A stretch of DNA of 64,000 bases from CAZBLP01 sp964492825 (GCA_964492825.1 CAZBLP010000001.1:69039-133038), one strand, 5' to 3'; positions 35,392-44,125 are shown, counted from the first letter of the stretch. The notes: generated by a model not told the origin, from the letters alone. Numbers and translations are program-made.

Positions 35392-36291
35392 TTGCAGAAA
35401 ATACTCATCCTTACTGGTCCCACTGCCACTGGAAAATCAAAATTATCTTTTGAAATAGCAGATAAATTCAATATTGAAATAATTAATATTGATTCAATGC
35501 AGGTTTATAAATATTTTGACATTGGTACTGATAAACCTGAAATTTCTGTTTTAAAAAAGTATCCGCATCATTTAATAAGTTATGTTGATCCAAGTTCAGA
35601 TTATAATGTTAAACAATACATAGCCGATGCTGATGAAAAAATAAATGAAATATCTAATAAAGGGAAAAAACCACTTTTTGTTGGTGGAACAGGACTTTAT
35701 ATAAGATGTTTTTTAAATGGTATAATAGAAGAAGATAAAGATGATAACGAGTTGAGAAAATATTTCAGTCAATTTTCATTTGATTATTTATATACAAAAT
35801 TAAAGATTATAGATTTTGATGCTTATAAAAAAATAAAAATTAATGATAAATATAGAGTTATAAGGGCATTAAGTTATTATTATAATACTGGCAAATTGAT
35901 TTCTGCTATGTGGAGGGAGCATAATTTCAATAAACCAAGATATAAATATTTAAAATTTGCAATTTCTTTTAATAGGGATGCACTTTACAATAAAATTAAC
36001 TTTCGGGTTGACCATATGATTGAAAAAGGTTTAATTGATGAAACAGTGAGATTAATTGAAAAAGGTTTTTCAAATAGCAGGCCTATGAATGGCATAGGTT
36101 ACAAAGAGATTAAATTATTTTTAGAAGGTAAATTATCAAAAAGTAATGCAATAGATCTTATTAAGCAAAATACAAGGAAGTATGCTAAAAGGCAAATTAC
36201 CTGGTTTAGGAAAGAAAATGATATTTTTTGGATAGATAAAAACAAAAAGGATGAGTTATTTTATAAAATAGAAAAATTTTTACAGGATTGA
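35392..36291 (+). CDS. miaA: tRNA dimethylallyltransferase
   Basis: 299 residues. The P-loop GPTATGKSK is at 8-16, and the conserved DSMQVYKYFDIGT (about 35-47), VGGTGLYIRC and NGIGYKE elements follow. MiaA adds a dimethylallyl group to A37 of tRNAs that read codons starting with U. The start is TTG at 35392, with GGAG 8 bases upstream; no ATG is in a better place. hfq follows after 3 bases, the same miaA-hfq pairing known in many bacteria. Confidence 0.96.
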   Translation: MQKILILTGPTATGKSKLSFEIADKFNIEIINIDSMQVYKYFDIGTDKPEISVLKKYPHHLISYVDPSSDYNVKQYIADADEKINEISNKGKKPLFVGGTGLYIRCFLNGIIEEDKDDNELRKYFSQFSFDYLYTKLKIIDFDAYKKIKINDKYRVIRALSYYYNTGKLISAMWREHNFNKPRYKYLKFAISFNRDALYNKINFRVDHMIEKGLIDETVRLIEKGFSNSRPMNGIGYKEIKLFLEGKLSKSNAIDLIKQNTRKYAKRQITWFRKENDIFWIDKNKKDELFYKIEKFLQD

Positions 36292-36294
36292 AAA

Positions 36295-36540
36295 ATGACA
36301 AAAGATTTTAATATTCAAAATCAATTTTTGAACAAATTGAGGAAGTCCAAAAATCCGGTGATAATTCAGATTAAAGGAGACAGAATTTTCCAGGGTATTA
36401 TTGTGGCGTACGATAATTATGCAATTCTGGTCAAAGAGCAACCTTCTGCTCCGCCAGTATTGATTTTTAAGCATGCAATTGCTTATATTATACCTGAGAG
36501 AAAGCATGATGAAATTATAAATTTTGGCAATGAAAACTAA
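36295..36540 (+). CDS. hfq: RNA chaperone Hfq (divergent)
   Basis: 81 residues. The Sm1 region is FLNKLRKSKNPVIIQIKGD..FQG and the Sm2 motif is FKHAIAYIIP, where the usual YKHAIST is altered but K and H remain. The proximal-face Q8 is kept (IQNQFLN), while the usual next Asp is Asn. The loop before Sm2 (EQPSAPP) is slightly longer than in enterobacteria. Position right after miaA supports the call. The hexamer is expected to pair small RNAs with mRNAs. The stop is one base from the stop of the convergent leuD-like gene. Confidence 0.9.
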   Translation: MTKDFNIQNQFLNKLRKSKNPVIIQIKGDRIFQGIIVAYDNYAILVKEQPSAPPVLIFKHAIAYIIPERKHDEIINFGNEN

Positions 36541-36541
36541 T

Positions 36542-37036
36542 CTATACCACTAAATCACCATGTTTTTTTATATACTCTACAAGCCCGCCGCTATTTAATA
36601 TTTTAGTCATAACATCAGGCAGAGGCGGAAAATCAAGGATGATATTTTTTGTTTTATTTAAAACCGTTCCATTTTCAAGACTTACTTCTAAAATATCGTT
36701 TTCTTCAATTTTATCAGTATCGCATATTATTACAGGGAGTCCAACATTAATAGCATTTCTGAAAAATATTCTTGCAAAAGATTTTGCAAGAACTGCATTG
36801 ACTCCTGCAAGTTTTATAATGGTTGGCGCATGTTCACGACTTGAGCCTAAACCGAAATTGTTGCCTCCAACAACAAAATCACCTTTACTCATAGATTTTG
36901 CAAAATCCTCCCTTGCATCCTCAAGAACATGTTTTGCAAGTTCTGGCAAATTTGATCTTAGATGGAATAATCTTCCAGGAGCAATGTGGTCAGTTGAAAT
37001 ATCATCTCCGAATTTCCAGGCCTTACCAATAAGCAT
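36542..37036 (-). CDS. leuD: LeuD/HacB-type small subunit of an aconitase-family dehydratase
   Basis: 164 residues, the short LeuD form. Swivel-domain motifs are present: GDDISTDHIAPGR (about 9-21), FVVGGNNFGLGSSREHAP and FRNAINVGLPVI. The specificity loop reads LFHLRSN, which does not decide between isopropylmalate, homoaconitate and dimethylmalate substrates. The large subunit (LeuC) is not in the window. It lies 13 bases after the FAH-family gene at the end of the lysine unit, with an AGGAGG site. A 2-oxoacid chain-elongation or leucine role is the main option; the operon does not settle it. Confidence 0.85.
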   Translation of the reverse strand: MLIGKAWKFGDDISTDHIAPGRLFHLRSNLPELAKHVLEDAREDFAKSMSKGDFVVGGNNFGLGSSREHAPTIIKLAGVNAVLAKSFARIFFRNAINVGLPVIICDTDKIEENDILEVSLENGTVLNKTKNIILDFPPLPDVMTKILNSGGLVEYIKKHGDLVV

Positions 37037-37049
37037 ATCTGTTATCCTC

Positions 37050-37799
37050 CTATTTTTTAACTTTGTTCACTAAAGTTCCTATTCCTTCAATTGTAACTTC
37101 TACAGTATCTCCATATTGTAAGGGGCCAACACCTGAAGGTGTGCCAGTTGCAATAATATCGCCGGGAAATAAAGTCATTATTTTCGAGATATATGAAACA
37201 AGAAATTTTGGTTTGAATTTCATGTTTGATGTATTTGATTTTTGTACAGTTCTTCCATTTACCTTAGTTTCAATATCCAGATTATCAACATCAAGATTAT
37301 TTTCCATCCATGGGCCTACAGGAGCAAATGTATCGAAACTTTTACTTCTTGTGTATTGTCCATCTTTTTCCTGCAAATCTCTTGCAGTGACATCATTAAA
37401 ACATGTATAACCTAAAATATAATCATCAACTTCGTCCGGTTCAATATTTTTACATTTCTGACCTATTACAACTGCAAGTTCACCTTCATAATCAACTCTT
37501 TTTGAAACTTCAGGCAGTATAATTTCTTCATTATGCGCAATAACAGCAGAGTTGGGTTTCATAAATAGAAGGGGTTCTTCAGGAATTGGTTTATCCATTT
37601 CATTGGCATGATCAATGTAATTTAAACCTATTGCTATTATTTTAGTAGGTACTGAAACAGGTAAAATTTTTATTTCCTCAAAGCTAATAGCATCACCCTT
37701 AAAACTGTCTTTAGTAATAACTGATATTAATTTTTTCTCTTCATCTAAGATACCGTAAAGATTTTCCAAATCTTTAAAAGAAAAATGTATAAGTTTCAT
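37050..37799 (-). CDS. Fumarylacetoacetate hydrolase (FAH) family protein
   Basis: 249 residues. The FAH fold motifs are present: IGLNYIDHANEM (about 57-68), EEPLLFMKPNSAV, metal-binding DYEGELAVVIG, and FNDVTARDLQ. The C-terminal GDIIATGTPSGVGP is typical. Members include fumarylpyruvate hydrolases, 2-hydroxyhepta-2,4-diene-1,7-dioate isomerases and oxaloacetate decarboxylases, so the substrate cannot be named. The ATG directly abuts the dapB stop (TAAATG), with AAGGAG just upstream. It sits between dapB and the leuD-like gene; a role in 2-oxoacid clean-up is possible. Confidence 0.87.
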   Translation of the reverse strand: MKLIHFSFKDLENLYGILDEEKKLISVITKDSFKGDAISFEEIKILPVSVPTKIIAIGLNYIDHANEMDKPIPEEPLLFMKPNSAVIAHNEEIILPEVSKRVDYEGELAVVIGQKCKNIEPDEVDDYILGYTCFNDVTARDLQEKDGQYTRSKSFDTFAPVGPWMENNLDVDNLDIETKVNGRTVQKSNTSNMKFKPKFLVSYISKIMTLFPGDIIATGTPSGVGPLQYGDTVEVTIEGIGTLVNKVKK

Positions 37800-38621
37800 T
37801 TATTCTCCTTTTTGAAATAGATTTCTTATTTCTAACACATCTTGCATATCGTAATATCCTGCATCTCTCTTATAAATCCATTTTGCGGCTTTTAATGCGC
37901 CTCTTGCAAAATTTTCTCTGTTATGTGCTCTATGTGTAAGCTCTATTCTTTCTCCTATACCACCAAACATAACAGTATGTTCTCCAACAATATCTCCTGC
38001 TCTTATAACCTGCATTCCTATTTCCTTATTTGTCCTTTCTCCAATAATCCCGTTTCTTTCGAACACAGCATCATCAGGATATTTTCTTCCAACAGCTTCT
38101 GCAACTATTTCACCAAGTTTAACTGCTGTTCCGCTTGGTGCATCTTTTTTAAACCTGTGGTGAGCCTCGAAAATTTCAATATCATAATCATTATTTAATA
38201 TTTTTGCAGTGATTTCAGCTAACTTAAATAAAGTATTTACACCAACGCTCATATTAGGTGATTGAACAATTGGAATTTTTTTGGATGCTTCAGCAATCTG
38301 AGCTTTATCTTTTTCTGTTAAACCTGTTGTGCCTATAACCATTGAAACGGAATTTTCAACTGCAAACTTTAAGGTTTTCATGGTAGCTTCAGGCATTGTA
38401 AAATCTATTATAACATCTGCATTTAAATTTTTTAATTTCTCTATATTATCTACTATTGTTACTCCTATTTCACCTATGTTTGCAGGTATACCTGCATCAA
38501 CAGGAGAAAAACCTTCTCTCTCAACTGCTCCGATAACTTCCAAATTATTGTCGCTATTAATAAGCCTGATAATAGTACTGCCCATTCTACCTGCAGCACC
38601 TGTTATAATGGCTTTAATCAT
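37800..38621 (-). CDS. dapB: 4-hydroxy-tetrahydrodipicolinate reductase
   Basis: 273 residues. The nucleotide-binding GAAGRMG is at 8-14, and the catalytic EAHHRFKKDAPSGTA block and C-terminal FARGALKAAKW region fit DapB. It reduces the DapA product to tetrahydrodipicolinate using NAD(P)H. It follows dapA after a 73-base gap that holds a small hairpin, and it abuts the FAH gene. A good GGAGG site precedes the ATG. Confidence 0.96.
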   Translation of the reverse strand: MIKAIITGAAGRMGSTIIRLINSDNNLEVIGAVEREGFSPVDAGIPANIGEIGVTIVDNIEKLKNLNADVIIDFTMPEATMKTLKFAVENSVSMVIGTTGLTEKDKAQIAEASKKIPIVQSPNMSVGVNTLFKLAEITAKILNNDYDIEIFEAHHRFKKDAPSGTAVKLGEIVAEAVGRKYPDDAVFERNGIIGERTNKEIGMQVIRAGDIVGEHTVMFGGIGERIELTHRAHNRENFARGALKAAKWIYKRDAGYYDMQDVLEIRNLFQKGE

Positions 38622-38655
38622 TCTACCCTCCTGTCCTTTAATTCAAACTATTTAC

Positions 38656-38676
38656 GTAGAGATTAAAAATCCCTAC
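38656..38676. repeat. Small imperfect hairpin between dapA and dapB
   Basis: GTAGAGATT (38656-38664) and AATCCCTAC (38668-38676) pair at eight of nine positions around a three-base loop. It shares GTAGAGATTA with the terminator-like hairpin at 44061. It may attenuate or stabilise the mRNA between the two genes. Confidence 0.45.
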
Positions 38677-38694
38677 ATTTAATATTCTAAAATT

Positions 38695-39570
38695 TTAAAT
38701 AAGTTTATATTTTTTTAAAACTTCTTTTAAAATTTCTACAGGTTTTCCGTTCATACTAACAAGAGGCAATCTTATCTCATCCTCAACAAGACCCATTAAA
38801 GCTGCGGCTTTTTTAACAGGAATAGGATTAGTCTGAATAAACATAACTCTTGCCAATTCATTTACAGCAAAATGAAGTTGTCTGGCTTTTTCAATATTGC
38901 CAGCAGCAAAATTATCGTAAAGCTCTGAAGTTATTTTTGGTGCAATATTAGCAACTACTGAAATAACTCCGTCTCCACCTACAGCTAAAAATGGAAAATA
39001 AACAAAATCATCACCAGAAAGCAGACAAAAGTCATTGCTCTTTGTATTTTCAATAATTTCAGTCAAAACTTTCATGCTTCCTGTGGCATCTTTAATACCC
39101 ACAATATTAGAGATTTCAGAAAGTTTCCCAACGGTTTCTGGAAGCATGTCAACAGCAGTTCTCCCAGGGACGTTGTACATTACAATAGGAATGGAAACTT
39201 CATTTGCTAAAGTTTTAAAATGTTCATATAATCCCTCTTGGGTAGGTTTGTTATAATAAGGTGTAATAACAAGGGCTGCATCTGCACCGTCGTCCTGAGC
39301 GGCTTTGGTGAGTTCTATAGCCTCTTTGGTATTATTTGAACCTGTTCCGGCTATAACAGGAACTCTTTTATTCACTTCATCAATTACTATTTTAATAACA
39401 TTTTTATGTTCCTCATAACTTAGAGTTGCAGACTCACCTGTAGTCCCGCATGGTATGATACCGTCTGTGCCATTTTCAATGTGCCAGTTTACAAGTTTTC
39501 TTAAAGCTTCCTCATCTAATTCTCCATTTTTAAAAGGTGTTATTATTGCGACTAACGAACCTTTAAACAT
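38695..39570 (-). CDS. dapA: 4-hydroxy-tetrahydrodipicolinate synthase
   Basis: 291 residues. The Schiff-base lysine is K160 (GIKDATGS). The active-site T44 (CGTTGESATL) and Y132 (MYNVPGRTA) are in place. It condenses pyruvate with aspartate semialdehyde as the first committed step to diaminopimelate and lysine. It follows the GAF-phosphatase gene by 10 bases with an AAGGAGG site. Confidence 0.97.
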   Translation of the reverse strand: MFKGSLVAIITPFKNGELDEEALRKLVNWHIENGTDGIIPCGTTGESATLSYEEHKNVIKIVIDEVNKRVPVIAGTGSNNTKEAIELTKAAQDDGADAALVITPYYNKPTQEGLYEHFKTLANEVSIPIVMYNVPGRTAVDMLPETVGKLSEISNIVGIKDATGSMKVLTEIIENTKSNDFCLLSGDDFVYFPFLAVGGDGVISVVANIAPKITSELYDNFAAGNIEKARQLHFAVNELARVMFIQTNPIPVKKAAALMGLVEDEIRLPLVSMNGKPVEILKEVLKKYKLI

Positions 39571-39580
39571 TTTTTCCTCC

Positions 39581-40867
39581 TTAATTGTTTATCTTCTTTT
39601 TAAATCTTACTCCAATTAATGTTAGGTCATCTGTATGATATTTACCAGCAAATTTTTTTTGCAAATTTTCTTTTATTAATGAAATAATTTTTTCCATAGA
39701 TTCATTTTGATTTTCAATATAAATATTTTTGATAATTTCTTCTGCATCAATGTTCTGGTAATAACTGAAATCAGCTATTCCATCTGAAAAAATAAAAATA
39801 GCATCTCCATTATTGATTTTTTTGATGTATGTGTTGTATTTTACATTGTTGAAAGAACCTAATATCAAATCATTTTTCTTTAATTTTAAGAACTTATTTT
39901 TTGTTTTATCATAAAAAATCGGATATTCGTGTCCAGCATTTCCGTAATATAAAATACTTTTTTCAGAATTAAAAAAACCGTAAAAACAGGTAAGGAATAG
40001 ACCTTCTTTTTCATCAAGATCGTTTATTAATATATTATTTAGATTTTCAAATATTTTTTTAGGACTTTTTATGTTTTTAATTAATGCTCTCCAATAACTT
40101 CTGAATGATGTCATAATAAGAGATGCAGGGATTCCTTTTCCAGCAACATCAGCCAGTATAAAAGCATAGCATGACTGATTTATTTCCATAATATCAAAAC
40201 AATCGCCTCCAACTTCAAAAGTAGGAATAGTAAAACCATATGAATCGATGTGGTTATTATTTGGCATATCCTTCGGAATAAGGGAATCCTGAACTCTTTT
40301 GGCTATTTTAAGTTGTTCTTTTAAAATCCTGTTTCTTAAAATTTGTTCGCTTAATTTTGTATTCTCAATGGTAATTGCTATTTGATCGCTTAGGATTAAA
40401 ATAGCTTGAGCCTCAATGTCACTGAAAGGTTTTCCTGAAATGGTATCTGTTAGATTCAGAACTCCTAACAATTTACCTCCTGTAATAATAAGAGGGACAG
40501 ATATAAAAGATGATATATTGTATTTGTCTTTGGGCGTAATTCCAAATTTTTTAATATCCTCTACATTGCGAGCAACAACTGGTTTTTTATTCTCAATAAC
40601 GTATTTTATAATTTTACTTTGCTTTATAGGATCAATCTTTTTCATTTCGTCTTTTGTCAGGTTAAACCCGGTAGCCGCCACTATTTCAAATCTTTTTTCA
40701 GCTTCATGAAAGAGTACAAGAGAACACCTTTTTACAAAAAGAGCTTCTGCTAATATTTCAATAACTTCTTGAAGCTTGCTATCCAAATGAGTCTCTGTTT
40801 TTGTAAGAAGAAAGCTTAACTTTGTAAGTAGAGCAATACTTGATTTTAAATTGTTAGTTCCCAGCAT
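39581..40867 (-). CDS. GAF-domain PP2C (SpoIIE/RsbU-type) phosphatase
   Basis: 428 residues. A GAF domain (about 20-175, with FISVPLIITGGKLLGVLNLTD) is followed by a short coiled coil and a PPM/SpoIIE phosphatase domain (about 195-425) with the metal-binding patterns EVGGDCFD, ILADVAGKGIPASL, GNAGHEYP and FIFSDGIADF. Such proteins dephosphorylate anti-anti-sigma factors in partner-switching pathways in response to a GAF-bound signal. The gene lies inside the lysine operon: its ATG overlaps the dapF stop by 14 bases and dapA starts 10 bases downstream. No STAS or RsbW partner is adjacent; the degenerate RsbW-like domain at 30961 is too far away to link. Confidence 0.9.
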   Translation of the reverse strand: MLGTNNLKSSIALLTKLSFLLTKTETHLDSKLQEVIEILAEALFVKRCSLVLFHEAEKRFEIVAATGFNLTKDEMKKIDPIKQSKIIKYVIENKKPVVARNVEDIKKFGITPKDKYNISSFISVPLIITGGKLLGVLNLTDTISGKPFSDIEAQAILILSDQIAITIENTKLSEQILRNRILKEQLKIAKRVQDSLIPKDMPNNNHIDSYGFTIPTFEVGGDCFDIMEINQSCYAFILADVAGKGIPASLIMTSFRSYWRALIKNIKSPKKIFENLNNILINDLDEKEGLFLTCFYGFFNSEKSILYYGNAGHEYPIFYDKTKNKFLKLKKNDLILGSFNNVKYNTYIKKINNGDAIFIFSDGIADFSYYQNIDAEEIIKNIYIENQNESMEKIISLIKENLQKKFAGKYHTDDLTLIGVRFKKKINN

Positions 40868-41684
40868 CTTCCATTAATCTCCCTTCATAAACTAATTTTG
40901 CATCACCTTCTAAAAAAACTTTATTAAAATCGTTTTCAGTTTCTTCAAAATAGATTACTAATGTTTCATTTCCACTATTTTCAACGTTTACAGGTTTTTT
41001 TACAAAACCTTTTTTATATGCTATTAGAGCAGCAGCTACAGAACCTGTACCACATGCAAGGGTTTCTGCTTCCACTCCTCTCTCATATGTTCTGATCCTC
41101 AGAGTATTCCTGTTAATTACAGAAACAAAGTTGACATTAGTGCCATTAGGTTGAAAAATCTCATGATATCTAATTTTTCTGCCCATTTTATTTACATCGT
41201 AATTTTCAAGTTCTTTTACAAACTTCACAACATGCGGTACTCCTGTATTGATGCTTGAAATAAAATATTTGTTATTGTCAATGTAAATTTCATAATCTAA
41301 TTTCAAATCAAAAGGAGTGGTCATTAAAACTTTAACGCAGTCTTCCTTTACTTCAGCTTCTATAATTCCTGCAAGGGTTTCAAATTTTAATTTGTTTTTG
41401 CAAATATTTTTTATATATGCAAATTTAGCAGCACAACGAGAACCGTTTCCGCACATTTCAGCTTCACTACCGTCAGAATTAAAAAATCTCCATTTAAAAT
41501 CTGCAATAGCAGAAGGTTCTATAATAATTACACCATCAGCTCCAACAGAAAGTTTTCTCCTGCATATTGCAGGAATGTATTTTCTGAATTCGTCACTTGA
41601 AATTTTCTTTTTCATATTGTCTATTATAATAAAGTCATTTCCGCTACCATTCATTTTATAAAATTCAATTCCTTTAAAAATCAT
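40854..41684 (-). CDS. dapF: Diaminopimelate epimerase
   Basis: 276 residues. Both catalytic cysteines are present: C78 in EMCGNGSRC and the second in LACGTGSVAA. The N-terminal MNGSGNDFIIID is typical. It converts LL- to meso-diaminopimelate for peptidoglycan and for LysA. A strong GAGGAGGAA site precedes the ATG. It follows lysA by 68 bases and overlaps the GAF-phosphatase gene by 14 bases. Confidence 0.96.
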   Translation of the reverse strand: MIFKGIEFYKMNGSGNDFIIIDNMKKKISSDEFRKYIPAICRRKLSVGADGVIIIEPSAIADFKWRFFNSDGSEAEMCGNGSRCAAKFAYIKNICKNKLKFETLAGIIEAEVKEDCVKVLMTTPFDLKLDYEIYIDNNKYFISSINTGVPHVVKFVKELENYDVNKMGRKIRYHEIFQPNGTNVNFVSVINRNTLRIRTYERGVEAETLACGTGSVAAALIAYKKGFVKKPVNVENSGNETLVIYFEETENDFNKVFLEGDAKLVYEGRLMEDAGN

Positions 41685-41752
41685 TCATATTCCTCCTCGT
41701 ATTAATTAGAAGTAAATTATCAACATGGAGTATAAATCAAATTTTAAATAAT

Positions 41753-43003
41753 CTAAATCTTAAAAAGTTTTTCCCCTTGAATAATATCTGAATAAGTTTC
41801 TCTTTCTCTGATTATTGAAAAATTGCTGTCATTTACAATTACTTCAGCAGCTCTTGGTCGTGAATTGTAATTTGAAGCCATTGTAAATCCATAAGCTCCG
41901 GCACTTCTCACAGCAATGTATTCTCCTTGACTCAACAATGATAATTCTCTGTCCTGGCCAAGATAATCGCCAGACTCGCAAATTGGTCCTACTATGTCAA
42001 CTTTAATTTTATTTTTATTTTTTGCATTTACAGGAATAATTTCCTGATAAGCTTCATACAGAGAAGGCCTTATAAGGTCATTCATAGCAGCATCAACAAT
42101 TACAAAATGTTTCAAGTCTCCTTTTTTATTATATAGCACTTTACTTACTAAAATTCCAGCATTTGCTACTAAAACTCTTCCAGGTTCCAAAATTAATGTA
42201 ACATCGAGATCTTTGACTAATTCAATAATTGCATTTGCATATTCTTGAGGAGTTGGGGGATTTTCATCTTTATATCTGACTCCAAGGCCTCCGCCTATAT
42301 CAAGATGAGAGATATGGATATTTATTGATTCTAACTGTTTTATAAGAGCAATAATTTTATTTAAAGCATCCACAAAAGGAGTTATTTTTGTAAGTTGTGA
42401 GCCTATATGGCAATCTACACCTCTTACTTCAATATTTTTTAATTTATTGGCCTCTTTGTACCATTCCAATGCTTGATTTATATTTACACCAAATTTATTC
42501 TTTTTTAATCCAGTTGATATTTTTGGATGTGTTTGAGGATCAACATCAGGATTAACTCTTAATGCAACAGGAGCTTTTAGGTTTAAAGATTGAGCTATAT
42601 TGTTAATAGTATACAGTTCTTCAAATGATTCAACATTAAACATTAAAATGTTGTTCTCAAGAGCAAATTTGATTTCATCTTCAGTTTTTCCAACTCCTGA
42701 ATAAACAACTTTTTTCATATCAGCGCCGATTTTCAAAACTCTGAAAAGCTCTCCCCCTGATACAATATCAAACCCACTGCCTGATTCTTTGAAAATATTT
42801 AAAACAGATAAGTTTGAATTAGCTTTAACTGAATAACAAGTAATATGTTTGATTTTATTAAAAGCATCATCAAATGCTTTAAAATGTTTTTTTAATGTTT
42901 CATAACTGTATATATAACATGGTGTTCCTACTTCTTTTGCTATTTTTTCCACAGGAACATTTTCACAAAGAAGTTGGTTATTTTTATAAATAAAATAATC
43001 CAT
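41753..43003 (-). CDS. lysA: Diaminopimelate decarboxylase
   Basis: 416 residues of the fold-III PLP family. The PLP lysine is K60 (CYSVKANSN). GGGLGVRY and the EPGR phosphate-binding segment follow, and the C-terminal catalytic Cys is in CESGDYLGQ. It decarboxylates meso-diaminopimelate to lysine. It heads the lysine gene run (lysA, dapF, phosphatase, dapA, dapB), 29 bases after the lipoprotein gene. No lysine riboswitch fits in that short gap. Confidence 0.96.
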   Translation of the reverse strand: MDYFIYKNNQLLCENVPVEKIAKEVGTPCYIYSYETLKKHFKAFDDAFNKIKHITCYSVKANSNLSVLNIFKESGSGFDIVSGGELFRVLKIGADMKKVVYSGVGKTEDEIKFALENNILMFNVESFEELYTINNIAQSLNLKAPVALRVNPDVDPQTHPKISTGLKKNKFGVNINQALEWYKEANKLKNIEVRGVDCHIGSQLTKITPFVDALNKIIALIKQLESINIHISHLDIGGGLGVRYKDENPPTPQEYANAIIELVKDLDVTLILEPGRVLVANAGILVSKVLYNKKGDLKHFVIVDAAMNDLIRPSLYEAYQEIIPVNAKNKNKIKVDIVGPICESGDYLGQDRELSLLSQGEYIAVRSAGAYGFTMASNYNSRPRAAEVIVNDSNFSIIRERETYSDIIQGEKLFKI

Positions 43004-43032
43004 TTTGTTTAATCCTCCGCTTTCTCATCTTT

Positions 43033-44031
43033 TTATTCAGCAATTACTTTAACAGGTTTACTAAACTTACTTGGATTAAAATGTTTATCTATGCATCTGA
43101 TTTTATAATAGTAAATTTTGCCTTTTTTAACATCAGAATCAAAGTAAAATTCTTTTTTAATAATACTATCATTTATTTGTTTAAATTTTCTATCTCCTTC
43201 TTTTTTCCTAACAATATCATAACCATAAATGTCATCAGAAACACTTCTTGCCCATTTTAAATATATTCCACCATTTGTAAAAAATCCTGTAAATACTTGA
43301 GGTAGTTCAGGTGGAGTTAAATCCTCAGGAACCGCTTCAACAGTAATCAGTTTTCCTTCAATTAAAGTATCTTGATAATAGTAGAGAGGAGCAACGTAAA
43401 AGGTGTACTTTACAGTGTTTTTTAAATCTTTTACAATATAGAAATTGTTTTTTGTTTCAGTAAAAATTAAATTATAATTATTATTTTTTTCTTTTTTGTA
43501 AATATTAATACCTTTGAATGATATACCAGGAAAATTGTTTTTCTTCCAAGAAATAATTACGCTTCTATCCTGAGGAGTAATTTTGACATTATAAATTATA
43601 TTATCTTTGTAAAACCAGCTAAAACAGACTTTGTTTGAAAAATCTCCTCTTTTGCTATTTTTAATTTCTGCTGCTACTGCATAACAATATTTAAAAGCAT
43701 TATCCAAATTTTTAATATCAATGGAAACCATGTCTTCTTCTTCAAAATTTATATAATCGATTTTATCAATCAATTCGAAATTTTCATTACATTTTAAACA
43801 ATATTTTACTCCTACAGGAGCTTTTGACATATAAATGTCGTAAAATTTAATATCTCTATCTTTTATGTTTTCCCAAAAAAGGGTGAAACGGGCATTTTTA
43901 ATTTTATATTCAACTTTTTTAATATTAGGTGCATTTTTTATAAATGGAATTGTTGGAAATTTTTTTATGCCACATGATGTGAATGTAAGAATAAAAACAA
44001 CAATAGCTAACTTTTTAAAGATATTTTTCAC
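43033..44031 (-). CDS. Lipoprotein with fibronectin type III-like repeats
   Basis: 332 residues. The N-terminus has a basic start, a hydrophobic stretch and the lipobox TFTSCG (about 17-22), so Cys21 should be lipidated. Three Fn3-like beta units follow (about 40-130, 140-230 and 235-330), each with the pattern ...FYDIYMSK, ...INIYKKEK, ...YDIVRKKE, and ending in YYYKIRCIDKHFNPSKFS. It is probably a membrane-bound binding protein in the periplasm or outer membrane. It lies upstream of lysA and after the argH terminator hairpin; no link to lysine synthesis is evident. Confidence 0.8.
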   Translation of the reverse strand: MKNIFKKLAIVVFILTFTSCGIKKFPTIPFIKNAPNIKKVEYKIKNARFTLFWENIKDRDIKFYDIYMSKAPVGVKYCLKCNENFELIDKIDYINFEEEDMVSIDIKNLDNAFKYCYAVAAEIKNSKRGDFSNKVCFSWFYKDNIIYNVKITPQDRSVIISWKKNNFPGISFKGINIYKKEKNNNYNLIFTETKNNFYIVKDLKNTVKYTFYVAPLYYYQDTLIEGKLITVEAVPEDLTPPELPQVFTGFFTNGGIYLKWARSVSDDIYGYDIVRKKEGDRKFKQINDSIIKKEFYFDSDVKKGKIYYYKIRCIDKHFNPSKFSKPVKVIAE

Positions 44032-44060
44032 TTTTTCCCCCCTGTTTTTAGTTGAAAATT

Positions 44061-44102
44061 AAAGTAGAGATTAGTGCTAAGTTTTTCACTAATCTCTACT
44101 TT
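44061..44102 (-). terminator. Terminator-like hairpin after argH
   Basis: A perfect 16-bp stem (arms 44061-44076 and 44087-44102, AAAGTAGAGATTAGTG and its complement) has a 10-base loop. On the minus strand it is followed by TTTAATTTT-type sequence, and it lies 24 bases past the argH stop, so it should end the xseA-aminotransferase-argH transcript. Confidence 0.75.
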
Positions 44103-44125
44103 ATAAATCCAAAATCATAGAATAT

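Noticed and set aside
43004..43032. Lysine riboswitch before lysA
   Set aside because: Only 29 bases lie between the lipoprotein stop and lysA, too short for one.
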